From contig JBEVXD010000001.1 of the NCBI GenBank assembly GCA_040506275.1, positions 558,001 to 622,000 of the forward strand: a stretch of 64,000 nt of DNA, in the 5' to 3' direction. Of this stretch, positions 52,205 through 62,018 are shown in pieces (the first letter of the stretch is position 1; every line of letters starts with the position of its first letter). This DNA comes from Thiodiazotropha sp040506275. Its GTDB lineage: Bacteria; Pseudomonadota; Gammaproteobacteria; Chromatiales; Chromatiaceae. The notes below the pieces were generated by a model. That model was not told the DNA's origin and did not search any database. It saw only the letters and a program-made list of their open reading frames with translations. A program made the translations under genes and the position numbers.

Positions 52205-53269
52205 ATGAAAATTGGTATTCCAACAGAAATAAAACCCCTGGAAGGGCGAGTCGGCCTTGTGCCGGACGCTTGTTCAGAGCTGGTAAATACTGGGCATCAA
52301 CTGCTCTTGCAAAAAGGGGCGGGAGTAGCGAGTGGATATCCGGATGAATCTTATACTAATGCCGGTGTGAAGATTGTTGAAGGTGCTCGTGAGATATACC
52401 AGCAGGCGGAGTTGGTAGTAAAGGTCAAAGAGCCCTACGGAGATGAACCTGAAATGCTCAGAGCTGGACAGTTACTGTTCTGCTTTTTACATCTCGCTGC
52501 AGAGGAATCCCTTACCCAACGGTTGCTGGCATCAGGTTGTACAGCTATCGCATTTGAAACAGTGGAAGAGGGTGGGAGACTTCCGATCCTCGCACCTATG
52601 AGTGATATTGCTGGACGTCTTGCTGTACAAAATGGCACCACCCTGTTGCATCACCAACAGGGTGGCAAGGGGCTGTTGCTCGGTGGTCTACCAGCTGCTG
52701 AACCTGGACATGTGGTGATTCTCGGGGGTGGTCAAGCTGGAGGGAATGCAGCTGGATTGGCTGCAGCGATGGGCGCTCGGGTAACTGTATTCGATCGTCT
52801 GCGTGAGCGCATGAGTGCATTGAGGGAGATGGGTAAAAACGTCACTGCGCTCTATCCCTACAAAGATGCTGTAAGTGAGGCGGTGGCAAGCGCAGATCTG
52901 TTAATCGGTGCTGTTTTGATCCCGGGTGCAAAAGCGCCGAGAGTTGTCAGTCGGGAGCAGATCGCCACAATGAGTTCTGGTAGTGTGGTTGTAGATATCT
53001 CAGTGGATCAGGGAGGCTGCATTGAGACAACAAGGCCAACAACTTATGAAGATCCAGTATATACGGTTGATGGTGTTAGCCACTTCTGTGTTACCAATAT
53101 GCCGGGTGCTGTGCCAAGAAGTGCCAGCCAGGCTCTGTCGGCATCAATGATGCCTTATTTGAACAGATTGGTGATGAGCGATTGGCGCGAGGATTCCCGA
53201 TTGGATGGCGCTGTTAACCTTGAGGACGGAGCGTTGGTTCATCCTGTATTACGTGAACAGTACCTCTGA
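52205..53269 (+). CDS. ald: Alanine dehydrogenase
   Basis: NAD-dependent enzyme converting L-alanine to pyruvate and ammonium. The 354 residues show MKIGIPTEIKPLEGRVGLVP, catalytic KVKEPYG (~74-80), the NAD fold VVILGGGQAGGNAAGLAAAM (~170) and TNMPGAVPRSASQALS (~295). The C-terminus is about 15 residues shorter than the usual ~370, ending HPVLREQYL. This could be a natural variant, as all active-site parts are present. It may supply or drain the alanine used by Alr. Confidence 0.93.
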   Translation: MKIGIPTEIKPLEGRVGLVPDACSELVNTGHQLLLQKGAGVASGYPDESYTNAGVKIVEGAREIYQQAELVVKVKEPYGDEPEMLRAGQLLFCFLHLAAEESLTQRLLASGCTAIAFETVEEGGRLPILAPMSDIAGRLAVQNGTTLLHHQQGGKGLLLGGLPAAEPGHVVILGGGQAGGNAAGLAAAMGARVTVFDRLRERMSALREMGKNVTALYPYKDAVSEAVASADLLIGAVLIPGAKAPRVVSREQIATMSSGSVVVDISVDQGGCIETTRPTTYEDPVYTVDGVSHFCVTNMPGAVPRSASQALSASMMPYLNRLVMSDWREDSRLDGAVNLEDGALVHPVLREQYL

Positions 53270-53346
53270 AATCAGAGTAACTATTATTTATAACTATATA
53301 ATTTAGAAGCGATAATTGTTAGTATTAGATACAAATTTACAGGGTA

Positions 53347-53371
53347 GGATCAACTAAATATAGTTAGATCC
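53347..53371. terminator. Hairpin between ald and ftsK
   Basis: GGATCAACTA (53347-53356) pairs with TAGTT and GATCC (53361-53371, one bulged A) around an AATA loop. It lies 77 bases after the ald stop. Only short T-runs follow, so terminator function is uncertain. Confidence 0.4.
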
Positions 53372-53447
53372 TTGAGTACAACTAATTTTCCAGGAGATTG
53401 TTCCTGAAACGACCCGAGAGGGTAGTCCTGAAGGTTGAGACGAAACT

Positions 53448-55760
53448 ATGGCAACACAGGCGAAGAGCCAACAAACACCTGCACAAAGTGCCTTTCATAC
53501 TCATGTCAGTCATGCCATGAGAGAGGGTGTCATGTGGATGCTTTTCTGCCTCAGCGGGTATCTTCTGCTTTCGTTATTCAGTTATTCACCACTCGATCCT
53601 GGATGGTCCTATACCGGCTCAGAGTCAAAAGTCCTCAATTCAGGCGGTCCGGCAGGCGCCTGGTTTGCCGATGTATTTCTCTATCTGTTTGGTATCTTTG
53701 CCTATCTGTTTCCGGTCATGCTCAGTTGGAGTGCAGTGCTGGTATTCCGTCGTCGTAATCCTGATGATTCGGTGAATATCAATCTGGTACTGGTTCGCTG
53801 GTTGGGATTCTTTATTACCCTGGCATCCGGTTGTGCCTTGGCTGCACTGCATACCAACCATCTGGTGAATCACTTGCCGACAGGTACCGGCGGTGCACTT
53901 GGCACCTTGCTTGGTGGGCAATTTGAGGCTGCCTTCAGTCGCTCAGGTAGCAGTTTGTTGATGCTCGCCCTGTTTCTCAGTGGCTTTACCCTTTTTACTG
54001 GGGTCTCCTGGTTTACTGTTATGGATTTTCTCGGAGGCGTGGTACTTACGATCACCCACAAGATTCAACGTGTCGCTATTTCCTGGCGGGAGCGCCATGC
54101 TGCTAAACGTGCTCGACAGGAACGAGTTGATCTGATTAAGAAGGAGCAGAAAAAGGATAAGACACGTAAACAGCCGAGAATTGAACCTGTAATCAATGCG
54201 CCCAAACCCAGTGAACGGGTGGAAAAAGAGCGTCAGGTTCCGTTGTTTGAAGCTGATCCCAATAGCGAACTCCCTCCCTTGGCACTGCTTGATCCTGCCA
54301 AACAGACTGTTCAGGCCTATTCCCCTGAAGCACTGCAGGCAATGTCACGTCAGGTAGAGTTGAAATTTGCCGACTTTGATATAGATCTACAGGTGGTTGC
54401 GGTACACCCAGGGCCGGTAGTCACACTCTATGAATTGCAGCTCGCTGCAGGTACCAAAGTCAGTAAAATCAGTAGTCTGTCCAAGGATCTGGCGCGAGCG
54501 CTCTCAACAGTTGCTGTACGTGTTGTTGAAGTAATACCGGGTAAGTCGGTGGTAGGGCTAGAGATACCGAATGAGTACCGGGAGATGGTTTTTCTCAGTG
54601 AGGTGTTGCAGTCTGAGACCTATGAGTCTTCGAAGTCGCCACTTACCTTGGCTCTGGGTAAGGATATTTCTGGCAATCCTATGTGTGCAGACCTGGGGAA
54701 AATGCCCCATGCCTTGATAGCAGGAACCACTGGTTCAGGTAAGTCGGTGGCAATCAATGCCATGATTCTCAGTCTGCTTTATAAATCGAAACCAGACGAA
54801 GTGCGCATGATCATGGTTGATCCGAAGATGCTTGAACTTTCGGTTTATGAGGGGATACCCCATTTATTGACCCCTGTGGTTACAGATATGCAGGAGGCAG
54901 CGAATGCTTTGCGTTGGTGTGTGGGAGAGATGGAGCGACGATATCGGTTGATGGCCAGTCTGGGGGTGCGAAATGTCGTTGGCTATAACCGTAAAGTCAA
55001 GGATGCGATTAAAAAAGGTGAACCCATAAAAGACCCCCTGTTTCAGCCTGAGCCAACAGAGATCATTGAGGCGATGGCTCATCCTACACTGGAACCTCTG
55101 CCTTATATTGTGGTCATTATCGACGAGCTCGCAGATATGATGATGATGGCGAGAAAGAAGGTGGAAGAGTTAATTGCAAGGTTGGCGCAAAAAGCCAGGG
55201 CATCAGGTATTCACCTGATATTGGCAACGCAGCGCCCCTCGGTTGATGTCATAACCGGTCTGATCAAAGCAAATATACCCACGAGAATAGCCTTTCAGGT
55301 TTCATCGAGGGTCGATTCAAGGACGATACTCGATCAGATGGGTGCAGAACATCTGCTTGGGCATGGTGACATGCTCTATATGGGAACGGGGAGTAACATA
55401 CCTCAACGTATGCATGGTGCCTTTGTCGATGACAATGAAGTGCACCGGGTAGTAAAGCATCTGAAAGCTGCCGGGCAACCCGATTATCTGGAAGAGATTC
55501 TGCAGGAGGCAACAGAGTCGGTGCCAGGTTTTCCTGCTGAAGCTGGTGATACGGAAAACAGCGATCCACTTTATGATGAAGCGGTTCAGATTGTGACCGA
55601 AACCCGTAGGGCGTCCATATCCGGTGTTCAACGACGACTGAAGATTGGTTATAACCGCGCGGCCCGTATGATTGAAGAGATGGAACGTACAGGCGTTGTC
55701 GGGCCGGCTGAAAACAATGGCACCCGTATAGTATTGGCTCCGCCACCTCCAAAAGATTGA
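53448..55760 (+). CDS. ftsK: DNA translocase FtsK
   Basis: Septum-anchored dsDNA motor that clears and resolves chromosome termini. The 770 residues begin with about four transmembrane helices (~28-190), then a short basic linker (~195-265). The RecA-like motor has Walker A AGTTGSGKSVAINAMI (~425) and Walker B VVIIDELADMMM (~555); the gamma winged helix that reads KOPS is at ~705-765 (ISGVQRRLKIGYNRAARMIE). The linker is shorter than in E. coli. lolA and rarA follow in the conserved order. Confidence 0.96.
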   Translation: MATQAKSQQTPAQSAFHTHVSHAMREGVMWMLFCLSGYLLLSLFSYSPLDPGWSYTGSESKVLNSGGPAGAWFADVFLYLFGIFAYLFPVMLSWSAVLVFRRRNPDDSVNINLVLVRWLGFFITLASGCALAALHTNHLVNHLPTGTGGALGTLLGGQFEAAFSRSGSSLLMLALFLSGFTLFTGVSWFTVMDFLGGVVLTITHKIQRVAISWRERHAAKRARQERVDLIKKEQKKDKTRKQPRIEPVINAPKPSERVEKERQVPLFEADPNSELPPLALLDPAKQTVQAYSPEALQAMSRQVELKFADFDIDLQVVAVHPGPVVTLYELQLAAGTKVSKISSLSKDLARALSTVAVRVVEVIPGKSVVGLEIPNEYREMVFLSEVLQSETYESSKSPLTLALGKDISGNPMCADLGKMPHALIAGTTGSGKSVAINAMILSLLYKSKPDEVRMIMVDPKMLELSVYEGIPHLLTPVVTDMQEAANALRWCVGEMERRYRLMASLGVRNVVGYNRKVKDAIKKGEPIKDPLFQPEPTEIIEAMAHPTLEPLPYIVVIIDELADMMMMARKKVEELIARLAQKARASGIHLILATQRPSVDVITGLIKANIPTRIAFQVSSRVDSRTILDQMGAEHLLGHGDMLYMGTGSNIPQRMHGAFVDDNEVHRVVKHLKAAGQPDYLEEILQEATESVPGFPAEAGDTENSDPLYDEAVQIVTETRRASISGVQRRLKIGYNRAARMIEEMERTGVVGPAENNGTRIVLAPPPPKD

Positions 55761-55783
55761 GCATATTTTGACGGAGTAGATTA

Positions 55784-56410
55784 ATGATAATGCGCCTGAG
55801 TGCATTGCTGCTGATTGTTGCTAGCTGCTTCACACCACCGGTCTGGGCAGGCAAAGGCATTCAGCAACTTGAGGCTTTTTTACAAGATCTGAAAACCCTG
55901 AAGGCAGATTTTCGTCAGACCCTTCAGCAACCGGATTATGATCAGGTATTCGGCAGCAATGGTGTGTTTTACCTGAAACGACCTGGACAGTTGCGTTGGG
56001 AATATCAGACACCCAGCCAGCAGCTGATCGTAGCTGATGGTAGTCGTGTGTGGCTGCATGATATTGAATTGGAGCAGGTATCCCATCGTAGCCAGGATGC
56101 TGTTCTGAAAGGTACACCAGCTCAGTTGCTGAGTGATCTAGGCCCGGTTAGCCAACATTTTAATGTCAATGAGCTTGGAGATGAGGGCAATCTGACTTGG
56201 CTCGAGCTGATTCCAAAGGACGAAGAAGCGCAGTTTTCCAGCGTACGTTTAGCGCTCAATGACAATAGTCTCGAACGTATGGAGATGTTTGATAATTTTG
56301 GACAGGTAACCCGGTTCTTTTTCGATAATATGCTTAGAAATCCTGAGTTGAATGACTCTTTGTTTGAATTTGAACCACCCCCGCTCATTGATCTGATTGG
56401 CGATTTATGA
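55784..56410 (+). CDS. lolA: Outer-membrane lipoprotein carrier protein LolA
   Basis: Periplasmic chaperone that moves lipoproteins from LolCDE to LolB. The 208 residues start with a signal peptide cleaved near PPVWA-GKG (~24). The mature part has LKADFRQTL, KRPGQLRWEYQTPSQQLIVAD and the C-terminal FEPPPLIDLI. Length is normal. It is 23 bases after ftsK and overlaps rarA by four bases. Confidence 0.95.
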   Translation: MIMRLSALLLIVASCFTPPVWAGKGIQQLEAFLQDLKTLKADFRQTLQQPDYDQVFGSNGVFYLKRPGQLRWEYQTPSQQLIVADGSRVWLHDIELEQVSHRSQDAVLKGTPAQLLSDLGPVSQHFNVNELGDEGNLTWLELIPKDEEAQFSSVRLALNDNSLERMEMFDNFGQVTRFFFDNMLRNPELNDSLFEFEPPPLIDLIGDL

Positions 56411-57735
56411 GCAGCCAGGATCTCTTTGCCCAACAAGAGGGTGGGGAGTTCCGCCCACTCGCTGACCGCATGCGTCCACGTACTTTAGATGCTTTTGTTG
56501 GACAAAATCACATAATCTCTGAAAACAAGCCGCTAAGAGTTGCGATTGAGGAAGACCGCCTGCACTCGATGATTCTCTGGGGGCCACCAGGCACTGGCAA
56601 AACGACCTTGGCAGGGTTGATTGCCGAACATTCAGGTGCCCATTTTTTAAGTCTTTCTGCAGTATTGTCTGGTGTAAAGGGGATTCGTGCTGCAGTGGAG
56701 CAGGCGAGATTGATCAAGCAGCAGGAACAGCGTCCCACTGTGCTGTTTATTGATGAAGTACACCGCTTTAACAAATCTCAGCAAGATGCCTTTTTGCCAC
56801 ATGTTGAAAACGGCACTGTGGTATTTATAGGCGCGACGACAGAGAACCCCTCCTTTGAATTGAATAATGCCCTGCTCTCCAGGGCACGTACCTATGTACT
56901 TAAAGCACTATCCTCAGATGAGATTGAAGAGATTATTGATCAGGCTCTGCAAGATAAGCGGCAAGGGTTAGGCGAGAGGGCGCTCACGATCGACAGCCAA
57001 GCCAGAAAGCTGATTGCTGATGCGGCAGACGGTGATGCCAGGCGTGCACTGAATCTGCTTGAGATTGCAGCGGATTTAACTGATACAAACGAGATTGGAG
57101 AGGAGGTCGTTTCAGAGGTGGCGAGTGGAACTCTGCGACGATTCGATAAAGGCGGTGAGGCCTTCTATGATCAGATATCCGCATTGCATAAATCAGTCCG
57201 GGGTTCAGCACCCGACGCTGCACTGTATTGGCTGGCACGGATGATAGATGGTGGTTGTGATCCACTCTATGTTGCTCGTCGAGTAGTCAGAATGGCATCT
57301 GAGGATATCGGTAACGCTGATCCAAGAGCCCTGCAATTAGCGCTGAATGGTTGGGATGTGCAACAAAGACTCGGTAGTCCGGAAGGTGAACTGGCAATTG
57401 CTCAGGCTGTAGCCTACATGGCCTGTGCACCGAAGAGTAATGCAGTATACATGGCATGGAAGGCGGCACTGGCAGATGCGAAATCTTCAGGATCTCTGGA
57501 GGTACCACTGGCACTGCGTAATGCACCGACCAAGCTAATGAAGACACTGGATTACGGTAAAGCTTATCGGTATGCCCACGATGAACCGCATGCCTATGCT
57601 GCAGGAGAGAACTATATGCCAGAGGCATTGGAAGGCCGTCAATATTACTATCCAGTGGAGCGGGGTATGGAGATCAAGATCGGTGAAAAACTTGAGTTTC
57701 TGCGAAAGTTAGATTTAGACGCAAGTAAGGATTAA
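56407..57735 (+). CDS. rarA: Replication-associated recombination protein RarA
   Basis: AAA+ ATPase of the MgsA/WRNIP1 family acting at stalled replication forks, 442 residues. Walker A is WGPPGTGKTTLAGLI (~58), Walker B is VLFIDEVHRFNKSQQDAF (~115), sensor 1 is FIGATTENPSFEL (~140) and the C-terminal tetramerisation part includes YLPxxL-like YMPEALEGRQYYYP (~400). The ftsK-lolA-rarA run is conserved in gammaproteobacteria. Confidence 0.95.
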   Translation: MSSQDLFAQQEGGEFRPLADRMRPRTLDAFVGQNHIISENKPLRVAIEEDRLHSMILWGPPGTGKTTLAGLIAEHSGAHFLSLSAVLSGVKGIRAAVEQARLIKQQEQRPTVLFIDEVHRFNKSQQDAFLPHVENGTVVFIGATTENPSFELNNALLSRARTYVLKALSSDEIEEIIDQALQDKRQGLGERALTIDSQARKLIADAADGDARRALNLLEIAADLTDTNEIGEEVVSEVASGTLRRFDKGGEAFYDQISALHKSVRGSAPDAALYWLARMIDGGCDPLYVARRVVRMASEDIGNADPRALQLALNGWDVQQRLGSPEGELAIAQAVAYMACAPKSNAVYMAWKAALADAKSSGSLEVPLALRNAPTKLMKTLDYGKAYRYAHDEPHAYAAGENYMPEALEGRQYYYPVERGMEIKIGEKLEFLRKLDLDASKD

Positions 57736-58381
57736 TCGTACTTCTAGTGCTCTCCAAATGGTAAAAACAGGTGAAAGGAAGATAAAAAAGTCCGAGAGAA
57801 AAGGGAGCCTCAGCACAACAGAGAGAGTATTGTAGATCGGATGTGTTGCGCTTATTCGCCCTACGGCTCTATTTCAAATAGAAGTCAATAAATATTGCAC
57901 ATTGGTAGGGTGGGGCCATGCCCTACCAAAAGCCCACATGGGTAAGAATCGACGGATACCAGTTGAAACGGATGGCTTGCGTTTGGTGTCATTTCTGCCG
58001 ATAGAGGCGTAGTTCATTCTTTAACATTTTAGAGGCATTGTAGGGGGGCTTTTTTATGCTTGGTGCCTTGGTAGATTATTTTGTACCACAAATTCCTTGG
58101 TGGTATAGCTGTTTGCATTAAGAGTGGTCCCCTCAGGTGTGGGGATGAACCCTTTTTGGTGGGGCATGGCCCCACCCTACGATAGTGCTGCCCTCAGACA
58201 TGGGGATAAATTGGAGCACTTACTGATGATGGAATGGGGTAGAAGTAATGTAAACTGGATAAGCGCAATGCCATCGGGTTTCTTTTGGCGATACTCAATT
58301 GGTGCTGCACTTATTCGATCTATGATTTTGCTTGGTATATGAACCAGTTCTTTTCAGAATTCTCTTCGGCCTGTTCTTCAA
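57736..58381. other. Gene-free 646-bp region after rarA
   Basis: No gene is supported. Most of it is the inverted-repeat element at 57905-58180. The remaining flanks are short and show no recognisable terminator for either convergent gene. Confidence 0.55.
57905..58180. mobile_element. ~276-bp MITE-like element with GTAGGGTGGGG ends
   Basis: Left end GTAGGGTGGGGCCATGCCC (from 57905) and right end GGGGCATGGCCCCACCCTAC (to 58180) are inverted repeats of about 28 bases with one mismatch. Each end is itself partly palindromic (GGGGCCATGCCCT). The interior has no transposase. Similar GTAGGGTGGG-type ends are common in short repeats of gammaproteobacteria, from memory. Confidence 0.8.
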
Positions 58382-60430
58382 TCAACGCATAAAATCGAGC
58401 AGGCCACCGCTACCCTTGTTCGCCTCAATATACTCGGCAACTTCATCATGATTGCCCCGTTTGGCTAGATCAGTGGCGCTCTCCCTTCTCAGGTTAAGAT
58501 GATGGGCATTGGCTTTCATCTCTAGTAAGCGTTTCACTATCGGCAAATGACCTTCCTCAGCAGCTAGCATTAATGCACTGTTTCCCGCATTATTACGGTG
58601 CTCCAAGTGTTCAGAGTGGCGCAGTAGAATATTAAGGGTATTCAGGGATCCACTTCTTGCCGCTAACATCAATGCGGTGTTTCCATTTTCACTTAAACGG
58701 TCGATGTACTGTACCTGCTTCACCAGAATTTCTACTAAATCTGCATGGCCGAATGCAGCAGCTCGCATCATTGGAGTCAATCCATCCTTAGCTTGCAAAC
58801 TAACCTTTGCCCCCTTACTCAGCAGTAAATGAAAAATATCCTTATTGCCCACATCTATGGCGTGATAGAGGGGGGTGCGGTCTTTATTGTCCGCTTTATC
58901 GGGAGAGGCTCCCCGTGTAAGCAGTAGTCTGACGATTTCTGCTTGCTCTTTAAGGACGGCCAGGATAAGTGCCGTGATGCCATCATCAGTGGTTTTGGAT
59001 AACTGTGCATTATGCTCAATTAGCAGGTTGGCTAGTTGAAGATTTTTATGTTCGATAGCAAGATGCAGCGGGGTTACACCATGCTTTGCCGAGACATTAA
59101 CCTTTGCACCATGTTCAATCAATTGGGTTACTACTTTTATGTTGTTCTCACGGCAGGCTATCAACAAGGGGGTTGGACTACCTGGTGCTGCCAGGTCGGT
59201 TTCTGCACCTTGTTCAAGCAGGCGGGATATAACTTCCTCATGTCCCTGCCAAACGCCACGACTTAAGGGTGATAAGCCCTCTGAATCCAAGGAATTAATA
59301 TCTTCACCTTGTTTGAGTAAGGCATCAATCAAGGGTAACTGTCCTCTCCAGGCGGCCAGGTGTAACGTGCTCCAACCTGCAAATGGATTATTCTCATCGT
59401 CGGGATTACTTTTGGTGGGCATTATAGAGGCGCTGATCTTGGCAAGATCTGGAAAATCGAAGGTCTTATTACGCGTCTGGGTTTCGACACCACCAGCAGC
59501 CTTCAATTTTCTTGCAACAGCTTTATAGTTTCTCAGTTGAGCAACATCCAACGAGGTCTGTTTCTTGCGATTCTTCGCATTAACCTTGGCGCCACTTCGT
59601 AGTAATTCATTAACAACCTTTAGATGTTTTCTGCCCGCGGCAATCAGTAATGCCGTATTCTCATTGGCATCCAGGGTCTCCAGCTTTGCACCAGCCTTGG
59701 TTAAACTGCTTACTATCTCTGCATAGCCGAGTCCTGATGCGGAATGGAGTGGGGTGTCCCCCAGGCTATCGCTGGTATTTGGGTTTGCACCAGCAGCCAA
59801 TAAAACATCCACCGCATCTGTACGTCCATTAATAGAGGCTTCGTGAAGTGCGCTGCGGCTGTACTCGTCCCGGGTATCAGGTGAGACCCCAGAGGAGAGT
59901 ATGCGTTTTAAAGTTTCAGTTTTTCCCGCTGCTGCTGCACGATTTAAAAATGCTGCTGCTTGTTCATCACTCAATCCAGTTACAGGGGTTGAGGTAGTGA
60001 GATGTTCTATCTTTTTTTGTGCGAGCCGATGACCTTGAGTCGCGGCTTTGTCATACCACTCATTTGCCAGAGCAGTATTAGCCTTCACTCCCCAGCCGTT
60101 CTCATACATGGTTCCTGTAGTGTATTGTGCTTCGATATGTTCTTGATTGGCAGCTTGTAGATACCAATGAAGCGCCTGGGTATAGTCCTTTTCAACGCCA
60201 CGCCCGGCACGATAGAAACCACCAAGTGCAAATTGAGCCTCGGCATCGCTTTGTTCAGCCAGTTGTTTGTAGATATCTGCAGCAGATTTGAAATCTCTAA
60301 CACGGATTGCCGCTTCAGCTTCAGCATGTTCAGCAGATGATGCTGGTACAGGTAGAATCAATATTAATGTAACCAGACTCAATACCTGAGCCACTTTTCT
60401 GACGACACTATTAGATCTAGGCTGTTCCAT
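58382..60430 (-). CDS. Secreted Sel1-repeat and ankyrin-repeat protein
   Basis: The 682 residues start with a signal peptide ending near PVPASSA (~33). Two to three Sel1 repeats follow (~45-145, AQFALGGFYRAGRGVEKDYT and AQYTTGTMYENGWGVKANTA), then about 14 ankyrin repeats (~155-660, for example GRTDAVDVLLAAGANPNTSD). Both repeat types mediate protein binding; no enzymatic motif is seen. The likely site is the periplasm or outside. ATG 60430 overlaps the end of the upstream ferredoxin-flavoprotein gene by 14 bases, so it is probably translated from the same message. Confidence 0.85.
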   Translation of the reverse strand: MEQPRSNSVVRKVAQVLSLVTLILILPVPASSAEHAEAEAAIRVRDFKSAADIYKQLAEQSDAEAQFALGGFYRAGRGVEKDYTQALHWYLQAANQEHIEAQYTTGTMYENGWGVKANTALANEWYDKAATQGHRLAQKKIEHLTTSTPVTGLSDEQAAAFLNRAAAAGKTETLKRILSSGVSPDTRDEYSRSALHEASINGRTDAVDVLLAAGANPNTSDSLGDTPLHSASGLGYAEIVSSLTKAGAKLETLDANENTALLIAAGRKHLKVVNELLRSGAKVNAKNRKKQTSLDVAQLRNYKAVARKLKAAGGVETQTRNKTFDFPDLAKISASIMPTKSNPDDENNPFAGWSTLHLAAWRGQLPLIDALLKQGEDINSLDSEGLSPLSRGVWQGHEEVISRLLEQGAETDLAAPGSPTPLLIACRENNIKVVTQLIEHGAKVNVSAKHGVTPLHLAIEHKNLQLANLLIEHNAQLSKTTDDGITALILAVLKEQAEIVRLLLTRGASPDKADNKDRTPLYHAIDVGNKDIFHLLLSKGAKVSLQAKDGLTPMMRAAAFGHADLVEILVKQVQYIDRLSENGNTALMLAARSGSLNTLNILLRHSEHLEHRNNAGNSALMLAAEEGHLPIVKRLLEMKANAHHLNLRRESATDLAKRGNHDEVAEYIEANKGSGGLLDFMR

Positions 60431-61736
60431 GTTTGGTTTCCACATTAATGCCGGTCTCTTTGAGAAAGCCGGTTGGCAGGATGCCGCCAGCGCAGATAAT
60501 GGCAGCATTATTAGGAATTTCAATCTCTTCTCCACCTTTGTCAATGGTGACTGTGTCTTCAGTGAATCCCGTGACATTCGTGCTTAGAAGCAGATTGATT
60601 TTTCCTGAACTGGCCGCTTGATCCACCTTTTCCCGATTTTTTTTCTTGGCTCGGCTGAAAGCGCCACTGCGATAGGATAGGGTGACTGTTGTCCCTTGCT
60701 CATCAGCAATACTGGTTGCTGCTTCAAGGGCACTGTCACCTCCACCCACGATCAAAACATGTTGGTTTTTATACTGCTCTGGATCGATCAGGCGATAAGT
60801 GACTTTACTCAAATCCTCTCCTGGTACCCCCAACTTTCTTGGCGTGCCACGTCTGCCAATGGTGAGTAGTACAGCTTGGGTATGGTAGGTGTCCCTACTG
60901 GTTTTGACATCATAACCACCCTTTTCATTGGCGGTTATCTTTTCCACTCGTTCATGATAGCTGATCTCGACACCAGTCTTTTTCTCGACATCCTGCCAGA
61001 ACTCAAGCAGTTTCTCTTTGGTTGTTTCGGTGAATTTAACTTCGCCTACGAAGGGGAGTTTAACCGGTGCAGTCATAACCAGTTTTCCTCTGGGAAACTG
61101 GAAGACTGTACCTCCCAAGGACTCTTGCTCGACTGTTTTATACTTTACACTCTTCTCCATGGCTCTTAATGAGGCACAAAAACCAGCTGGACCAGCCCCG
61201 ACAATGAGTAGATCAAGTGGAGCAGGGGCCTCTTTTTTTAGTGAGTCGATGATGTGATCCATCGCCTTGTAGCCCTGCTCAATGGCGTTTCTGATCAAAC
61301 CCATGCCCCCTAATTCACCCGCTATATATATCCCCGGCATACTGGTTTCGAAGTTTGTTTGCAGTACAGGTATGTCAACACCCCTTCTCTCTGTACCGAA
61401 TACCAGGGTAATCGCATCGAAGGGGCATGCTGTTTTGCAGGCACCATGCCCGATACAGTTGGTTGGGGCGATTAATTCCGCTTTGTTATCAATCAATCCC
61501 AAAACAGGGTGATTCGCTTGTTCTGGGCAGGCTTTGACACAGGTACCACAACCCATACATTTTGCCGGATCTATCAAAGGATGAAGAGAGGCCGGTTCAG
61601 TCAGGCCAGCCTCAAACTCTTCAGTTTTGAGTTCAAGATTTTTTTTACTCTTCCTTTTGCTATGCACAATGTAGATACCCCATACCAAAAGTATGGGTAT
61701 TAGGTAGATGAGGTAAAAATCTAAGCTGTACTGCAT
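60417..61736 (-). CDS. Membrane-anchored ferredoxin-flavoprotein oxidoreductase
   Basis: The 439 residues have one N-terminal transmembrane helix (~7-25), then a bacterial ferredoxin domain: CMGCGTCVKACP (60-71) and CIGHGACKTACP (94-105). In the second motif His97 replaces the second Cys. A thioredoxin-reductase-like FAD/NAD(P) module follows with GAGPAG (~180) and GGGDSALEAA (~335) but lacks the CxxC disulfide. It probably moves electrons between NAD(P)H and a membrane or cytochrome partner on the cytoplasmic side. It is divergent from the cytochrome genes and overlaps the ankyrin gene. Confidence 0.85.
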   Translation of the reverse strand: MQYSLDFYLIYLIPILLVWGIYIVHSKRKSKKNLELKTEEFEAGLTEPASLHPLIDPAKCMGCGTCVKACPEQANHPVLGLIDNKAELIAPTNCIGHGACKTACPFDAITLVFGTERRGVDIPVLQTNFETSMPGIYIAGELGGMGLIRNAIEQGYKAMDHIIDSLKKEAPAPLDLLIVGAGPAGFCASLRAMEKSVKYKTVEQESLGGTVFQFPRGKLVMTAPVKLPFVGEVKFTETTKEKLLEFWQDVEKKTGVEISYHERVEKITANEKGGYDVKTSRDTYHTQAVLLTIGRRGTPRKLGVPGEDLSKVTYRLIDPEQYKNQHVLIVGGGDSALEAATSIADEQGTTVTLSYRSGAFSRAKKKNREKVDQAASSGKINLLLSTNVTGFTEDTVTIDKGGEEIEIPNNAAIICAGGILPTGFLKETGINVETKHGTA

Positions 61737-62018
61737 TACAAATCGGTTCTCGATTGGTTAAAAAGTGATGCCTTTCACAGTTTGTGGGAAATTCAGCCTA
61801 AATTGTACACACATATTTCAATCGCTGAAGTTTCTGCCGAAAACATAATTGTATCTGAAGTTGGTTTTTGTGAAGTTCTTCATGGATGGGAAATTTGTCC
61901 CAATATAACATAGGGACGTGGTCTGGAGATAATGCTGATTACAGTTCTCATTCTCAATAAAAAATAGTTAATAAAACTTAAATATTTGAAATTAATACCA
62001 ATATGATAGGTGATGTCG

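Noticed and set aside
55264..55860. 198-codon open frame antisense to ftsK-lolA
   Set aside because: It is a shadow of conserved coding sequence with no recognisable domain.
61897..61917. GTCCC/GGGAC inverted pair in the divergent redox promoter region as an operator
   Set aside because: Five-base arms 11 bases apart are expected by chance; no known regulator motif matches.
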